From Purshia tridentata (Eukaryota; Streptophyta; Magnoliopsida; Rosales; Rosaceae): a stretch of 20,211 nucleotides of DNA. Both the position numbers and the translations under genes were made by a program. Below are positions 10,017-19,794 of this stretch, in pieces. Each line of letters starts with the position of its first letter. Position 1 is the first letter of the stretch. Under the pieces are notes generated by a model, which did no database searches, had not been told where the DNA came from, and saw nothing but the letters and a program-made list of their open reading frames with translations. The DNA lies in assembly GCA_003254885.1 (NCBI GenBank), contig QANT01006424.1:1-20211 (forward strand). The letters are read 5' to 3'.

Positions 10017-11834
10017 ATGTCTAGTTTGTGCATTATTTCTCCCAAGATGAAGGGATGGTTTTCAGGCTTATTGAAGTGCGCATGCAGGTCCAAAGAGGTG
10101 GTTTCTTTATGGGTTTTGGCTGCAATTGATGGTTGCAGAGGTGGGGCTTTGATTAGAGCCACAAAGAAAGTTGTTTTTGCTGCATTTACCTGCATTCTTG
10201 CACTAGGTAATGTGTTTAACTCTTGCTAGCTAGCTAGTAATTTTTTTTCTGCGTCTCATTTTGTGCAATATTTCTTGGTCACAATGTCAAATTAACACCA
10301 CAGGGTGAGTGCTCTAAATCTATACTTCATTAGTATAGTCCATAACATAAACTTCACCCCCTCAAAGGCTCATCCCATATATAGTTTCTGTGAAATTTAA
10401 AGGCTTGTGGGTTTTGTATTATAGGAGGAGCTACGTTGGGAGCAATTCATGGAGCCATCAAAGGCCAAACGACAGAGACTGGGTTTGTTTATGGAGCCGG
10501 AATAGGAGGTCTGGCTGGGGCTATTGCAGCCATTCAATTGATGGATATGGCAGTTGATGCTGCGTCCTTGTCTAAGGTAATGTGCTTTATGTAGGCATGT
10601 GCATACTAGTGTATGTGAATATGCAAAAAGCTAATGCAATTTTACAGTTGTTTATAACAAAAGCACTTGGTAGATAAGCATTCTCAAACAGGTTGTAATA
10701 AATGAGTACTACTCGTTTAAATTGTATGCTTAATGAGCGCTAGCTATTGGAAAAGTACCTGGTAGGTACTTCATAGAGAAGCCACTAGTATGAAGGAATC
10801 TAGGCATCCATCTCAAAATCAATTGGCGCACGTGTGGCATCATTTCAAGCCTAACACGTGGACAATTTATATTGGGTGACGTGGGAGCACGTGTGGCCGC
10901 TTTGGCGCATCACGTGGATAACCTGCTCTGATACCATGAAGGAATCTAGACATCCATCTCAAAACCAATTGGCAATGAGAGGAGTAGCCCAAACCCTTAT
11001 AAACCACTAGCAAGGCCCTCACATCTTCAATGTGGGATATCTCTCAACATAGTAGACTAGTAGTTGCTTCCTCCTAAAGACTTTCAAATGAATATGCAGA
11101 AAGTGTTACTGCAACTTTTTTTAATGTTTTAACCAAAATTCCTTCCCACATAAGCATTTTTAAACAGACTCTAATAATAAGTAGGCATTTAATATACATC
11201 TTATCGTCCTTAGTTACAGCCTTATGGGGTAAATAGTTGTCATACTATTTAATTATATTGAGGTCTGTCTTATTGTTTTATTTTATAGGTTGTTCTCTTG
11301 GATACTATGGTAAATGGGAAGGCGTATATGGAATGGGTAAGTTCTGCATTGCTCAAAGCCTATCTCTGGCAAGTAAGTATATATTATGCTTTCTTAATAA
11401 TTAAACCAGAAATAAGTAGTGCTTTTAGTTATATTTAGTAATTAATTTGAGCCACATTGCAAAACTTATTGAACAGGTTAGCACACTAGAAACAACTTAC
11501 AGAGAGATTTCTGAACTGTATGACATTGTTGGAGTTAAGGGGTTGTCCCAAGAAACCATTCAAAAGCTGCCTCAAAGTACATTTCATTCTGGCAATGAGT
11601 TTTGCTGCTCAATTTGCTTACAGGTTTGCTATGTGGTGTGCAGTTTTATAATTAACCTATTTGGTTTATCATTATTTACTCACAATTTGATTTTGATGTA
11701 TATATTTTCAGGAATTTAAGGATGGAGAGTATGCAAGAGAGCTTCCCATCTGTAGGCATTTGTTTCACTTGGCCTGCATAGACCAATGGCTAAAGCGACA
11801 AGCCTCTTGCCCTATGTGTAGAATCCATGTCTAG
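10017..11834 (+). CDS. RING-H2 E3 ubiquitin ligase, NEP1-interacting-protein (NIP) type
   Basis: Five exons join in frame at 10017-10206, 10425-10576, 11289-11372, 11477-11623 and 11712-11834, giving 231 residues; all introns are GT-AG. Two hydrophobic glycine-rich segments (residues 52-75 and 84-103) are probable membrane spans. A C-terminal RING-H2 domain has Cys186, Cys189, Cys205, His207, His210, Cys213, Cys224 and Cys227, spaced C-x2-C-x15-C-x-H-x2-H-x2-C-x10-C-x2-C. Trp217 follows the sixth ligand at the position used for E2 contact. The layout of double hydrophobic segment, GLSQETIQKLP linker (residues 164-174) and terminal RING matches the NIP1/NIP2 and ATL25/26-like group. Arabidopsis NIP1 and NIP2 bind the plastid phage-type RNA polymerase RPOTmp at thylakoid membranes. 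Many relatives are annotated only as membrane E3 ligases, so the substrate and compartment here are inference. Met11 is an alternative start. Confidence 0.9.
10791..11049 (-). mobile_element. TRIM-like LTR retroelement, internally deleted, in a RING-gene intron
   Basis: The element is flanked by TAGTA on both sides (10786-10790 and 11050-11054), a 5-bp target duplication. On the minus strand a 113-bp LTR (11049-10937) runs TGTTGAGA...TTCCTTCA and is followed at once by TGGTATCAGAGC (10936-10925), the primer-binding site complementary to initiator tRNA-Met. About 97 bp of internal sequence follow, then a 37-bp remnant of the second LTR (10827-10791) that matches the end of the first at 35 of 37 positions. 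No protein is encoded. Intact outer boundaries with a shortened second LTR indicate an internal deletion after, or a rearranged copy before, insertion. It lies in intron 2 (10577-11288) of the RING gene, antisense to it. Confidence 0.85.
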
Positions 11835-12329
11835 TGACAACGTATTAGAAAACTTCACTCACAAAATTGTAAGAGGAAGTAAATATTTTGCAAGAGTTTT
11901 CTACATGTACTCAAGTAAATGTTGTGGGGCTACGGATTAATGTGAGTTCATTATTAGTATGACTCAATAATCGATATTGTCTTAAATTTAACTATTTAAG
12001 TCCACTATTTTAGTGAAGTTAGGTTTAACCAACCAATTTAGATGTGAGGTTGTTATTAGTAGTGGACTACCCATTTATATATTACAAAATTATGATGTCA
12101 ATTTTCTAATTTGCATTTGATTTATGCCCATTGCTTATATCAAGCCACACAGCTAACAATCTTCACCTTAATAAAATCAGAATCACCTCACTTGCAGCCA
12201 TCATCCAATTTGACAATGATCACTGCGTTGCAACTCTACCTATAATAAAAAATTTCTTTGAGTATGACTCGCCACACCTATTCAATTAGGAATTTCACTT
12301 TTTAAAATTTCAAATAGTTTATTATTGAC
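11835..12329. other. 3' flank of the RING gene, no further gene
   Basis: This stretch holds the presumed 3'UTR of the RING gene; AATAAT and AATAAA-like signals occur at about 11965 and 12170. Otherwise it is featureless AT-rich spacer before the RidA promoter. No terminator or RNA gene was recognised. Confidence 0.4.
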
Positions 12330-12463
12330 TGGGCCAGGTTATGATTAACGCAACTTGGTTTGGGTTGAGGCCCATCAACTTGGCTCAAAACAAAAAATGA
12401 AGAAAAGCCCAAGAAGAAAAACAGTAGAAAATTAAAAAAAGAAAAGAAAACAGTACATATATG
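12330..12463 (+). promoter_or_regulatory. Probable RidA promoter: site II motifs and TATA-like element
   Basis: TGGGCC at 12330-12335 and GGCCCA at 12369-12374 are site II-type motifs. A TATA-like CATATATG at 12456-12463 lies about 100 bp upstream of the RidA start codon, which would leave a leader of roughly 70-80 bases. An upstream in-frame ATG at 12471 falls within the expected start region. The assignment rests on motif and distance only. Confidence 0.4.
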
Positions 12464-12563
12464 CGAGTGAGTGAGCGACTCAACAGTAACCCATCACCAA
12501 CCATCAGCTCTCAGCAGTCACAAGCAGTCATCAGTCTACCAGACCAGACCAAGCGAGAGGGAG

Positions 12564-14361
12564 ATGGCGTTTTCTGCGGCGGCGAGGAGCTTCCACGTGC
12601 CGGCGATCGACATGGGCTCACTGCGCACCCGTGCTCCTTTAGTCGTCGGCTTCGGCTGTGCCTCGGTTGCCTGCTCCAATCTGTGGCGTTCCTCGGCTTC
12701 ATCGAAGCCCTCTTCACGCTTCGCTTGCTTAGCCATTTCCACTGACGCTCGTAATCTCCATTTCTATTTTCTCTTGATCTCTCCCTTTTTTTTTTCACTA
12801 TTACTTTCCTCATTTCCTTCTGTTTGGTTACTTAGATGAGAAAGTCAGCCTAGGCCGTTCCTCTGTTTGTTTGCTTAATTTGGTTCTCCGTTATGTAATT
12901 TCCTTTCTATCAATTTTGTGTAAAACATGAAACTTTGGACACGAATTTAAGATGGGTAATTTTGTTTTTGCCTCGAATTTAGGAATCAAGGAAGCTGTTC
13001 AAACAGACAAGGCTCCAGCTGCATTGGGTCCGTACTCTCAGGCCATCAAAGCCAATAACTTTGTTCATGTGTCTGGTGTTCTGGGTCTGATTCCGGAGGT
13101 TTGTTCATGGCATTTGGTTTTGTTTTTTCGTTGTCACTTTGATTCATCGATGTTTGAAACTGACTGTTAAAAATATATGTTTGTTTTGGAACGCAGACTG
13201 GGAAGTTCATTTCTGATGATGTTGAAGATCAGACAGAGCAGGTGTGTTATTGTAAATGTGTCACTGATGTTCTATTGGGAATTAGTTGTAGTTTGTGGTC
13301 TATTTGAACTTGATAAAATCGTATGTAAATCTTTTTTGTGTCTTCTAATTTCATGCATTTGGCTGTGATATGTCCTTATTTGCTTATACATACTGTGCTA
13401 GTTGTTAATCATCTATATCTCTTTGTGGAAACCATCTTATACTAATGCTTCTCACAAATGTTCAATGAAGGAGAATTTACCTTTCTTATCATAATTGCTG
13501 TTTAATTAACTTTTATTATCTGTTGTTTAAATTTTTTTGTGTCATAATCTTTGCTAAAAGTGGGTATAGTTGATAGCTTACTTGGCATATTGTTTTTGAT
13601 ACATTGGGGTTTATGGAATTACTGCAGGTTCTCAAAAATATGGGGGAAATACTGAAAGAAAGTGGTGCCAATTATTCCTCTGTGGTTAAAACAACTATTC
13701 TGTATGGAATATTTGCCTCTTTGCTCCAGAAGTCTTTTATTTAAGAAATTAGTGTTGGTGAGCATTAGTTGTTTTTTATGGGTTTTTTGCAGGTTGGCTG
13801 ACTTGAAGGACTTCAAGAAAGTGAATGAGATCTATGCTAAATGTGAGTTTTATAGGAAAAAATTTGATGTTGTACGTAGTATGTATTATTGAATACTTAA
13901 TAAGTGGCATGCAAAATATGCATATAACAGAAGACACTTCATCTTTGCACTGTGCTTATTGTATCTGCAAAAATTGGATATGAAACTCTTACGGGTATGT
14001 ATCTAGGTATCATATCTGTTAGTTTGTTGAATTATGGTTAAACGTTGGCTCTGCCTAGAACATTTGAAGTATGGTTACCAATTGAACCCTTCCTCTTCTG
14101 AAGGGGATGTCAGTTTGCTATGTTAAAGCTAGTCCTTCCTTGAACACTCAATCCTTGTATTTTGTTTAACTAGTCATGGTTTATAAAGTTCAAGTGAAAT
14201 ACGGTGGTGAGAACCATTGTTCTCATTCATTCATCCTGGGCCTGGCTCATATGATTTGTTTTGCAGATTTTCCATCACCGGCTCCAGCTCGTTCAACTTT
14301 TCAGGTAGCAGCATTGCCATTGGATGCCAAGATCGAAATTGAGTGCGTTGCAGCCTTGTAA
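12564..14361 (+). CDS. RIDA: Reactive intermediate deaminase A, chloroplastic (RidA/YjgF/UK114 family)
   Basis: Six exons join in frame at 12564-12750, 12983-13098, 13197-13241, 13628-13701, 13793-13842 and 14267-14361, giving 188 residues; all introns are GT-AG. Residues 1 to about 60 are rich in Ala, Ser and Arg and poor in acids, as in a plastid transit peptide. The rest is a complete RidA domain with GPYSQAI (78-84), SGVLGLIPETG near 93-103, catalytic Arg166 in PAPARSTFQVA, and the IEIEC end (Glu183). RidA trimers hydrolyse reactive enamines and imines such as 2-aminoacrylate, released by PLP enzymes such as threonine dehydratase. This protects plastid transaminases of branched-chain amino-acid synthesis. 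The start at 12564 is preferred over an in-frame ATG at 12471 because Rosaceae-type RidA proteins begin with a similar MA(F/W)SAAARSF sequence as I recall them. This is the surest gene in the window. Confidence 0.96.
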
Positions 14362-14531
14362 TGTCCTTATATACAGCTTCTTAGCAGCAACTTTACAAAA
14401 TAATGCAGGAGGTGGCATCTTTGAGTATTAAGTTTTACTTGTTTATTCCTACCCCTTCCACATTGTTGTTATTGTAACATCATTTCCGTACTGAACAACT
14501 AAGGAGTCTTTAGCAACTTTGATAATATGTT

Positions 14532-14705
14532 GTAGAAAAATTTGATAAATTATTATTTAATAATTATATTTGTTACCCAACATAATCTCATTCTATTCAT
14601 TTAGGAAATAGAGTTTTATTATTTAGGATAAGACTCTTTGATTCCAATTATGACAGAACTTAAATCACTTAAAGAGATGTGTAAGTGTGAGTGTTTTGGG
14701 ATTCT
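14532..14705. repeat. Dispersed repeat, copy A
   Basis: This block aligns with 17314-17532 in the same orientation. Shared landmarks are TATTTAATAATT, ACATAATCTCA, CATTTAGG(A/G)AATAGAG with TTTTATTATTTAG, then AATTATGACA and GAGATGTGT. It lacks an extra stretch of about 50 bp present in copy B. It begins about 170 bp after the RidA stop, so it may lie in or next to that 3'UTR. The repeat family is not recognised and shows no coding frame. Confidence 0.7.
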
Positions 14706-14800
14706 CAATGAGTGAATGACTCTTTGGAAAATAGGAATTCATTTGGGTAATTGGTTGGTGAATTTGGTTGAGTTAGAACCAAGGATTCGATTTAAGATGC

Positions 14801-15091
14801 GGTTGTATCTAGATTTGGTTTTAGATTGCCTATATACCTTTTGCTAAATCAAACCACATGTAGTTCTAGGCTTTTCGGAATTGAATGGGTAAGTGACTCA
14901 TTTAAATGATTTGAGTGATTTGGGCAGGGTTTAGAATCTTTGGATTTGATTTGATTTGAGAAATTAATTCGGAACTGTGTTATGAAATTAATTTCTGAGA
15001 AATTTGAATGGATTTGATTTGGTTATGGTCGTACCTAAATTTAAATATAGGCTACTTATATACCCTTGACAGGATTAAATCGAATGTAGTT
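14801..15091. repeat. Diverged 65-bp direct duplication
   Basis: Copies at 14801-14865 and 15027-15091 share the order GGT(T/C)GTA(T/C)CTA(G/A)ATTT, a CTATATACC or CTTATATACCC block, AATC(A/G)AA and ATGTAGTT. The segment between them is rich in ATTTGATTTG-like words. No gene is visible; the block is probably an old transposon or tandem array remnant. Confidence 0.5.
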
Positions 15092-15220
15092 TGTTAATGA
15101 ATTTGAATGGTGGGCAGCTTTGTGCCATTTTGGAGAATTGGCTTTGTACCAACTAAAAGAGTGATTTTGTACCATTTAAGAAAATGAATTTAGAATTTGG
15201 AATTTGAATTTAAAGGAATG

Positions 15221-15363
15221 TGTCCATTAATATTTTAGTGTTATTTATTTGTTAAATGACACATTTATTTTTTATAATGGGCAAACATAAATTTAGTTTT
15301 GTGCCCACTAAATATTTTATATCAATTATTTGTTAATTGACACATTTCATATTTTAATGGGCA
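15221..15363. repeat. Direct repeat pair, about 60-bp units
   Basis: About 60 bp ending at 15283 recur ending at 15363. The best part is TTATTTGTTAA(A/T)TGACACATTT followed by a T-rich stretch and TAATGGGCA (15245-15283 and 15326-15363). The nearby 15110-15180 has further TTTGTGCCA/TTTGTACCA words, suggesting decayed repeat DNA. Confidence 0.55.
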
Positions 15364-16270
15364 AGAAGATTTATGGAAAATGGTCCATTGGACTTGTAAC
15401 CAATTATTTATTTCGTTAATGGGCATGTTAGCTTTGAAACCAAAGCCCATTAAATTAAATAGCTCACTGCTTGATACTTGGCACATGTATGTATATATAT
15501 GCCAAGTCACAGTAATTGCAATCAAAATAGAAACTGGAATCCATTTTCTTGTGGGCCTAGTTGGTGATACTTTGGTCCTTTGAGCACGCAAGCTAGCAAG
15601 CAAATTAGCAAAGCCCCGCAAGATGAATTTCTCAATTAGCCATTCCTCTCCATTCCTCATTAAAGTTTTAAAACAAGTGGCAGCTATGGGCTTTGTGCCA
15701 ATTCTCAGAGTGCGGTAAATATTAGAAGGTTGTATTTCATGGCTTTTTGCCACTTGTTCTCCCTGGCGTTAAAACAAGGCCAACATTTATACATTTTTTT
15801 TGGACCATGCTGGAGCAAAAGGCAAACTCCTCCCCCCTTTTTTCTTTGCTTTGCCATTTTTTCGTCTTCACTCTTTCTTTTAATCAATAGATAATAATGT
15901 AGGCGGGCTTTGTTTTTTTCTTCTCCTCCTTTCCCTTCTGGCAGTCTTTAGTAATTGTTATATTTGAGTTTTGATTGCTCTTTATGATACATTAGCATGG
16001 TCCAGTCACGATTGGGTGAATATTTTCATTGTACATTGTTATTATCTCCCTTATAAACGTACACTGTGTGTTCTCTAAATCATTAAATTATTTGGTAAAG
16101 GATGAAGACCATATCAGTATACAACCATGTCAAGGTTTGTCGGCAACATATTTCTGCACATAGTTGTACGTTCGTCTGGGTCGCTGCCTCGGATTACTAT
16201 GGCCGTAAATTAACAATTTTTTCTTTTAAGGAAAAAAGAAATTGCGATTATATATTGGAAGTGAAGACTG
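15364..16270. other. Gene-free stretch, no feature identified beyond a short hairpin
   Basis: No convincing gene is present. ACTTGGCA (15476-15483) pairs with TGCCAAGT (15500-15507) around a (TA)n-rich loop, giving a short hairpin. Open frames here are short, lack recognisable domains and match no splice pattern I could find. Confidence 0.4.
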
Positions 16271-16355
16271 AAGAGTATGATAATATGTTTTGTTTTGGGC
16301 CTTTGGCCCCGATATTCACCAAAAACCAAAAAAAAGAGTATGATAATATGTTTTA
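16271..16355 (+). mobile_element. Micro-insertion 2: 43-bp poly(A)-ended insert with 20-bp target duplication
   Basis: AGAGTATGATAATATGTTTT occurs perfectly at 16272-16291 and 16335-16354. The 43 bp between (16292-16334) contain a GGGCCTTTGGCCC inverted repeat and end in CACC and A-rich sequence, ACCAAAAAAA. A perfect 20-bp duplication around an A-tailed insert is strong evidence of retroposition. The insert is presumably the last bases of a SINE, LINE or transcript, but the source is not known. Confidence 0.75.
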
Positions 16356-16405
16356 AAATTTAGAGAAAATATTTAAAAAATGCCTTCACAATAGTGCTTT
16401 TGCGT

Positions 16406-16415
16406 CCCCCCCCCC
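16406..16415. repeat. C10 homopolymer
   Basis: Ten consecutive C residues followed by ACCCC, in otherwise AT-rich DNA. Runs of this kind are prone to length error in sequencing. Confidence 0.9.
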
Positions 16416-16686
16416 ACCCCTTGTCATTCAGTTCATGTAATTCACAAATTTACTCAGCAACGATTACAATACCAGAAAATATATATGTATGCTAAACTAA
16501 TTTGTATATGGTCATTCTCAATTTCCCCAAAATTTATTGGGAGTGAAACTATACGCGTGAAGCAAGAGAAAATAGGTGAGAATGCCAACAATAAAACAAA
16601 AATGTTATCACACGAATCCTTCGCCTTTTTTTTATTGCCCTTCCCTCGTATCATTCCAATAATTTTGTCATTATACAAGAACCACT

Positions 16687-16735
16687 ATATATCCACCATT
16701 TCTTTTTTTTTTGGCGAAAATATATCCACCATTTC
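16687..16735 (-). mobile_element. Micro-insertion 3: 18-bp poly(A)-ended insert with 15-bp target duplication
   Basis: TATATCCACCATTTC occurs perfectly at 16688-16702 and 16721-16735. The 18 bp between (16703-16720) read on the minus strand as TTTTCGCC plus an A10 run. The structure equals that of the other micro-insertions. Confidence 0.7.
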
Positions 16736-16810
16736 AAATTGCCACTCTTGCTGGCATGTTAAAGGAATCCAAATCACACCATTGTTATGAGTCTCACACT
16801 GTCGTACTAA

Positions 16811-17101
16811 AGGCTTGTTTGGCATTACTTTTTAAAAACCCTTTTATTTAGTAGCACTTTTATTAGAAGAGGTTATGCAAAGAAGTACATATAAATTTTA
16901 TAAAAGTTCTAAGTGGTTCATGCAAAAGCACTTGAAGTGCTTCTTGATGAAAACAGCTGTCAGGTATTTATCAAAAAACTTCTTAAAAGCGCTTTTATAA
17001 CCTAAAAGTACTTATATATTTTATTACCAAAAGCTATCAAAAGTGCTTTTACTAATTTAAAAACGCTTTTGACAACTATAAAAACACTGTCAAACGAGCC
17101 A
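16811..17101. mobile_element. MITE, 291 bp, with TAA flanks
   Basis: The left end is AGGCTTGTTTGGC and the right end is GTCAAACGAGCCA, an imperfect terminal inverted repeat. TAA precedes (16808-16810) and follows (17102-17104) the element, as for PIF/Harbinger. The interior is rich in AAAAGCGCTTTT-like words in both orientations. No coding frame is present. A hAT origin is less likely because the 8-bp flanks do not match. Confidence 0.65.
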
Positions 17102-17313
17102 TAAATAAGTCTTATTTGATAAAAGGGAAATGATAATGGAATTCAAAATTGTGCCTCAATGACATATTATTTATAATTAATTATTATTTAAACTAAATAC
17201 TCTATATTATATGCTAAATATCTATTTTATCCATATATGCAAATCTGAAAAAAAAAAAATTTTATCTGCACACTCCTTCACTCATTTTTTTATTTTTTTG
17301 GATATATATCTGT

Positions 17314-17532
17314 TGAAAGAAAAATTTGTTAATTGTTATTTAATAATTTTATTTGTTATTTAACATAATCTCACTCTACTCATTTAGGGAATAGAGTTTT
17401 ATTATTTAGAGTATGACTCATTCAATATCTCTTAATTACAATTTTTTGGTACAAGGTATCGAGAAGACACTTTAATTCTAATTATGACAAAACTAAAATC
17501 ATTTGATGAGATGTGTGAGTATTTGGATTTTT
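17314..17532. repeat. Dispersed repeat, copy B
   Basis: This is the second copy of the block at 14532-14705, in the same orientation and with scattered substitutions. It carries about 50 bp of extra sequence near 17421-17471 that copy A lacks, part of which looks like a poly(A)-ended micro-insertion. Confidence 0.7.
17432..17483 (-). mobile_element. Micro-insertion 5 (older): insert in the dispersed repeat
   Basis: TTAATTACAATT (17432-17443) and TTAATTCTAATT (17472-17483) match at 10 of 12 positions. The insert between them reads on the minus strand toward TTGTACC followed by an A-run. The paralogous copy at 14532-14705 lacks this insert and acts as an approximate empty site. The imperfect flanks make it weaker than the other cases. 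Confidence 0.45.
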
Positions 17533-17560
17533 GATTGCACTTGAAAAGTGTCCCAATTGG

Positions 17561-17595
17561 ACAAGAAAAATAGGTTATAGGGGCATAAAAGATTT
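17561..17595 (+). repeat. 35-bp duplicate of the CACTA terminus
   Basis: These 35 bp, starting ACAAGAAAAATAGG, are identical to 17709-17743, the terminus of the CACTA element downstream, but the preceding CACT is missing. After a T-rich tract (17612-17642) a GGGCGGTGGGAATGG resembles the element's GGGCGGTGGGAGTGA near 17794. This may be a decayed or partly deleted second CACTA end. Confidence 0.7.
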
Positions 17596-17704
17596 ACAAA
17601 TCACTCAGGAATTTTTTTTTCTTTTTTTTTTCTTTTTTTTTTCAAAGGAAGGGCGGTGGGAATGGTTTAGCTCCGTTAACAACTGAACAAAGTAAGGCAC
17701 CACC

Positions 17705-18130
17705 CACTACAAGAAAAATAGGTTATAGGGGCATAAAAGATTTGCCTCTAAAAAAAATAGTAGGGGCGGAAAAACGCCCCTAAATGGCATAGGGGCGGTG
17801 GGAGTGACGGAAATAATAAGCGCCTCTATTGTTAATGTCGCTAATTAATTTTAGGGGCAGATGTTACTATTTATCCGCCCCAATACAAATAGGGGCGGAT
17901 ATTTATTTGACGCTACTTTTAATTAGAACTTGATTAATTTAATATTCAGAGGCGAATAATAAGTGCCTCTATTTTATTTAAAGATAAAACAGGGGCAGAT
18001 AACAACTACCCCAAATTAATTCAAAAAAATTGTTGGGACACTTTAGTATCTGCCTCAGATTAATTCCATAATTAAGTTTATATTATTTTAGAGGCACTTA
18101 GCATTCGCCTCTATTCTTATTTTAAATTTA
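17705..18130 (+). mobile_element. CACTA (En/Spm-like) transposon terminus with subterminal repeats
   Basis: The sequence opens with CACTACAAGAAAA, the classic terminal inverted repeat of plant CACTA elements. The next 420 bp are packed with AGGGGC(G/A)-type words and their complements (GCCCCT, GAGGC, TGCCTC) in both orientations, as expected for subterminal transposase-binding repeats. No complementary TTTTCTTGTAGTG end is visible up to 20211. The element therefore either runs beyond the window or has lost its other end. The end given here is only the limit of the repeat-rich part. Confidence 0.8.
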
Positions 18131-18562
18131 ATTAAAAAAATTATTTAAAAATTATATATAATTGTCCACGTACATAATGAACATGCTTTTTTTTATTTTA
18201 CATATGATATTTTTTGATATTATTCTTGAACTAAAAAAGAAAATATTAAAAATAAATCAATTCTAGAAAAATATTATTAATAAATTTGAGCGTCATGTAC
18301 AACTTCACTGCTACCAATATCTAATGAATGAAAAATTATAAATAACATAAAAAAGTACTAGCGTCACACATAATTTCACTGCCACTACAAAATCAAATAA
18401 CAAAAAATAAAGACACTACATATGTACGTCTGATCCTCTCAATGTCGATCAGCCTGTAGAAAGTGATCCATTAAATTTGTTGGTTCAATCTGAGTCTCGC
18501 CAAGCATCCCTCTAAAACCCGAACTGTAAAGGTAGATGTGGTCTCCATCTTAGAGAGCCGAA

Positions 18563-18785
18563 GTAATTAACTCTGAAATTCAACCCATGAGATATATTGA
18601 AGCATGTAATGACCGGTGTAAAGGAAGAAAACTGGCTGGCTGTATACAGCCAATAATATTAAAAACATTCAGTNGTAATTAACTCTGAAATTCAACCCGT
18701 GAGATATATTGAAGCATGTAATGACCGGTGTAAAGGAAGAAAACTGGCTGGCTGTATACAGCCAATAATATTAAAAACATTCAGT
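18563..18785. repeat. 111-bp duplication separated by a single N
   Basis: Copies at 18563-18673 and 18675-18785 differ at one position (CCCATGA against CCCGTGA). The only ambiguous base of the window, an N at 18674, lies exactly between them. This is what an unmerged overlap between two contigs, or a polished gap, would leave. Confidence 0.9.
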
Positions 18786-19794
18786 CACAGTCGCAATAAA
18801 CCTGAACACGGAGTTAATAATTTGGTGGGGAAGGAGGGGCAACCTACATATCTGGTCAATAATTTGAAGAAGTCAGATTGACAAACTCAAGCTAAAATGA
18901 AATTTCACATATGGATATTGTCAAGCAAATTCTGGCATATCTCTCAAACAATATGATACTTGAAATTGTACTACTTCACTAACCTTTAGCGCAACCTCAC
19001 TAGTGAAGTTGAGGGAACCCACATTACTGGTGGCCATTGAAGCAGGTTTGGTCTGCAAAATATCAATAGCTATGAACTCATGATGATCAACACAATTGCC
19101 AATTATACTTCAATTTCATGGAAAATAATTGTATATAATGATCAACACAACACAATTGTATGAAGTAAAACATATCAGCAGTTTAGTTGACTAGAGAACA
19201 ATTTATTAATAAAACCAAATCCAGAACAGAGCATAGGTGAACTGGTTACAGGAGTAAAAAGAGCCTCAGGAACCTTCACCTTTCCATCTGGCAGCTGATT
19301 AAACCAACATAAATATTACATAAGTGAATTAAGATAAATATATATATATATAACTCTTGATTAAAGCTATAACTATATAATAAAATAGGAACTTAACAGA
19401 AAAATAGCCAGATAAAGGACGAATAGAGATTATGGCTACCCCTGATTAGGTTTCTTCAGTCAAGCCATGCCTTGAAGAATTTGATATTTAACATTTTTAT
19501 TAAAATGACTATGAACACTAATGAGATGATAAGAAGGCCGACTTACAGTGTAATAAGTTTCACAACATTTCATTAATCCTTTGCGTACTCAAATGCGTTT
19601 TTATGGCATATTTTTATGCATTCTTGGTGGGGGCTGATATTCCCATGATGCTTTATCATCAGCACATGAATATTTGATGGCATTTTATATGATTATGTCC
19701 TAACATCATATTTGGTTCGTTTAGGTTTAAATTGTCTCTCTTTTTCTTTTCTTTTTCTGTTAATTTGGTAGAATAATTGTATAGTTATTAGTTT

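Noticed and set aside
12471..12839. Upstream in-frame ATG (12471) as the RidA start, adding 31 residues
   Set aside because: It would fall at or just after the expected transcription start, and the added residues look unlike a conserved N-terminus. The ATG at 12564 gives a normal plastid targeting sequence.
15322..15753. 143-residue minus-strand frame, the second longest in the window
   Set aside because: It spans decayed repeat sequence and the ACTTGGCA/TGCCAAGT hairpin, has no recognisable domain and no typical exon borders. Its length alone is not convincing.
15793..15816. T-run followed by GGACC, resembling the insert at 27-47
   Set aside because: No direct repeats flank it, so there is no evidence of an insertion.
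18699..18881. 60-residue plus-strand frame
   Set aside because: Most of it lies in the second copy of the 111-bp duplication next to the N, and the first copy does not support a gene.
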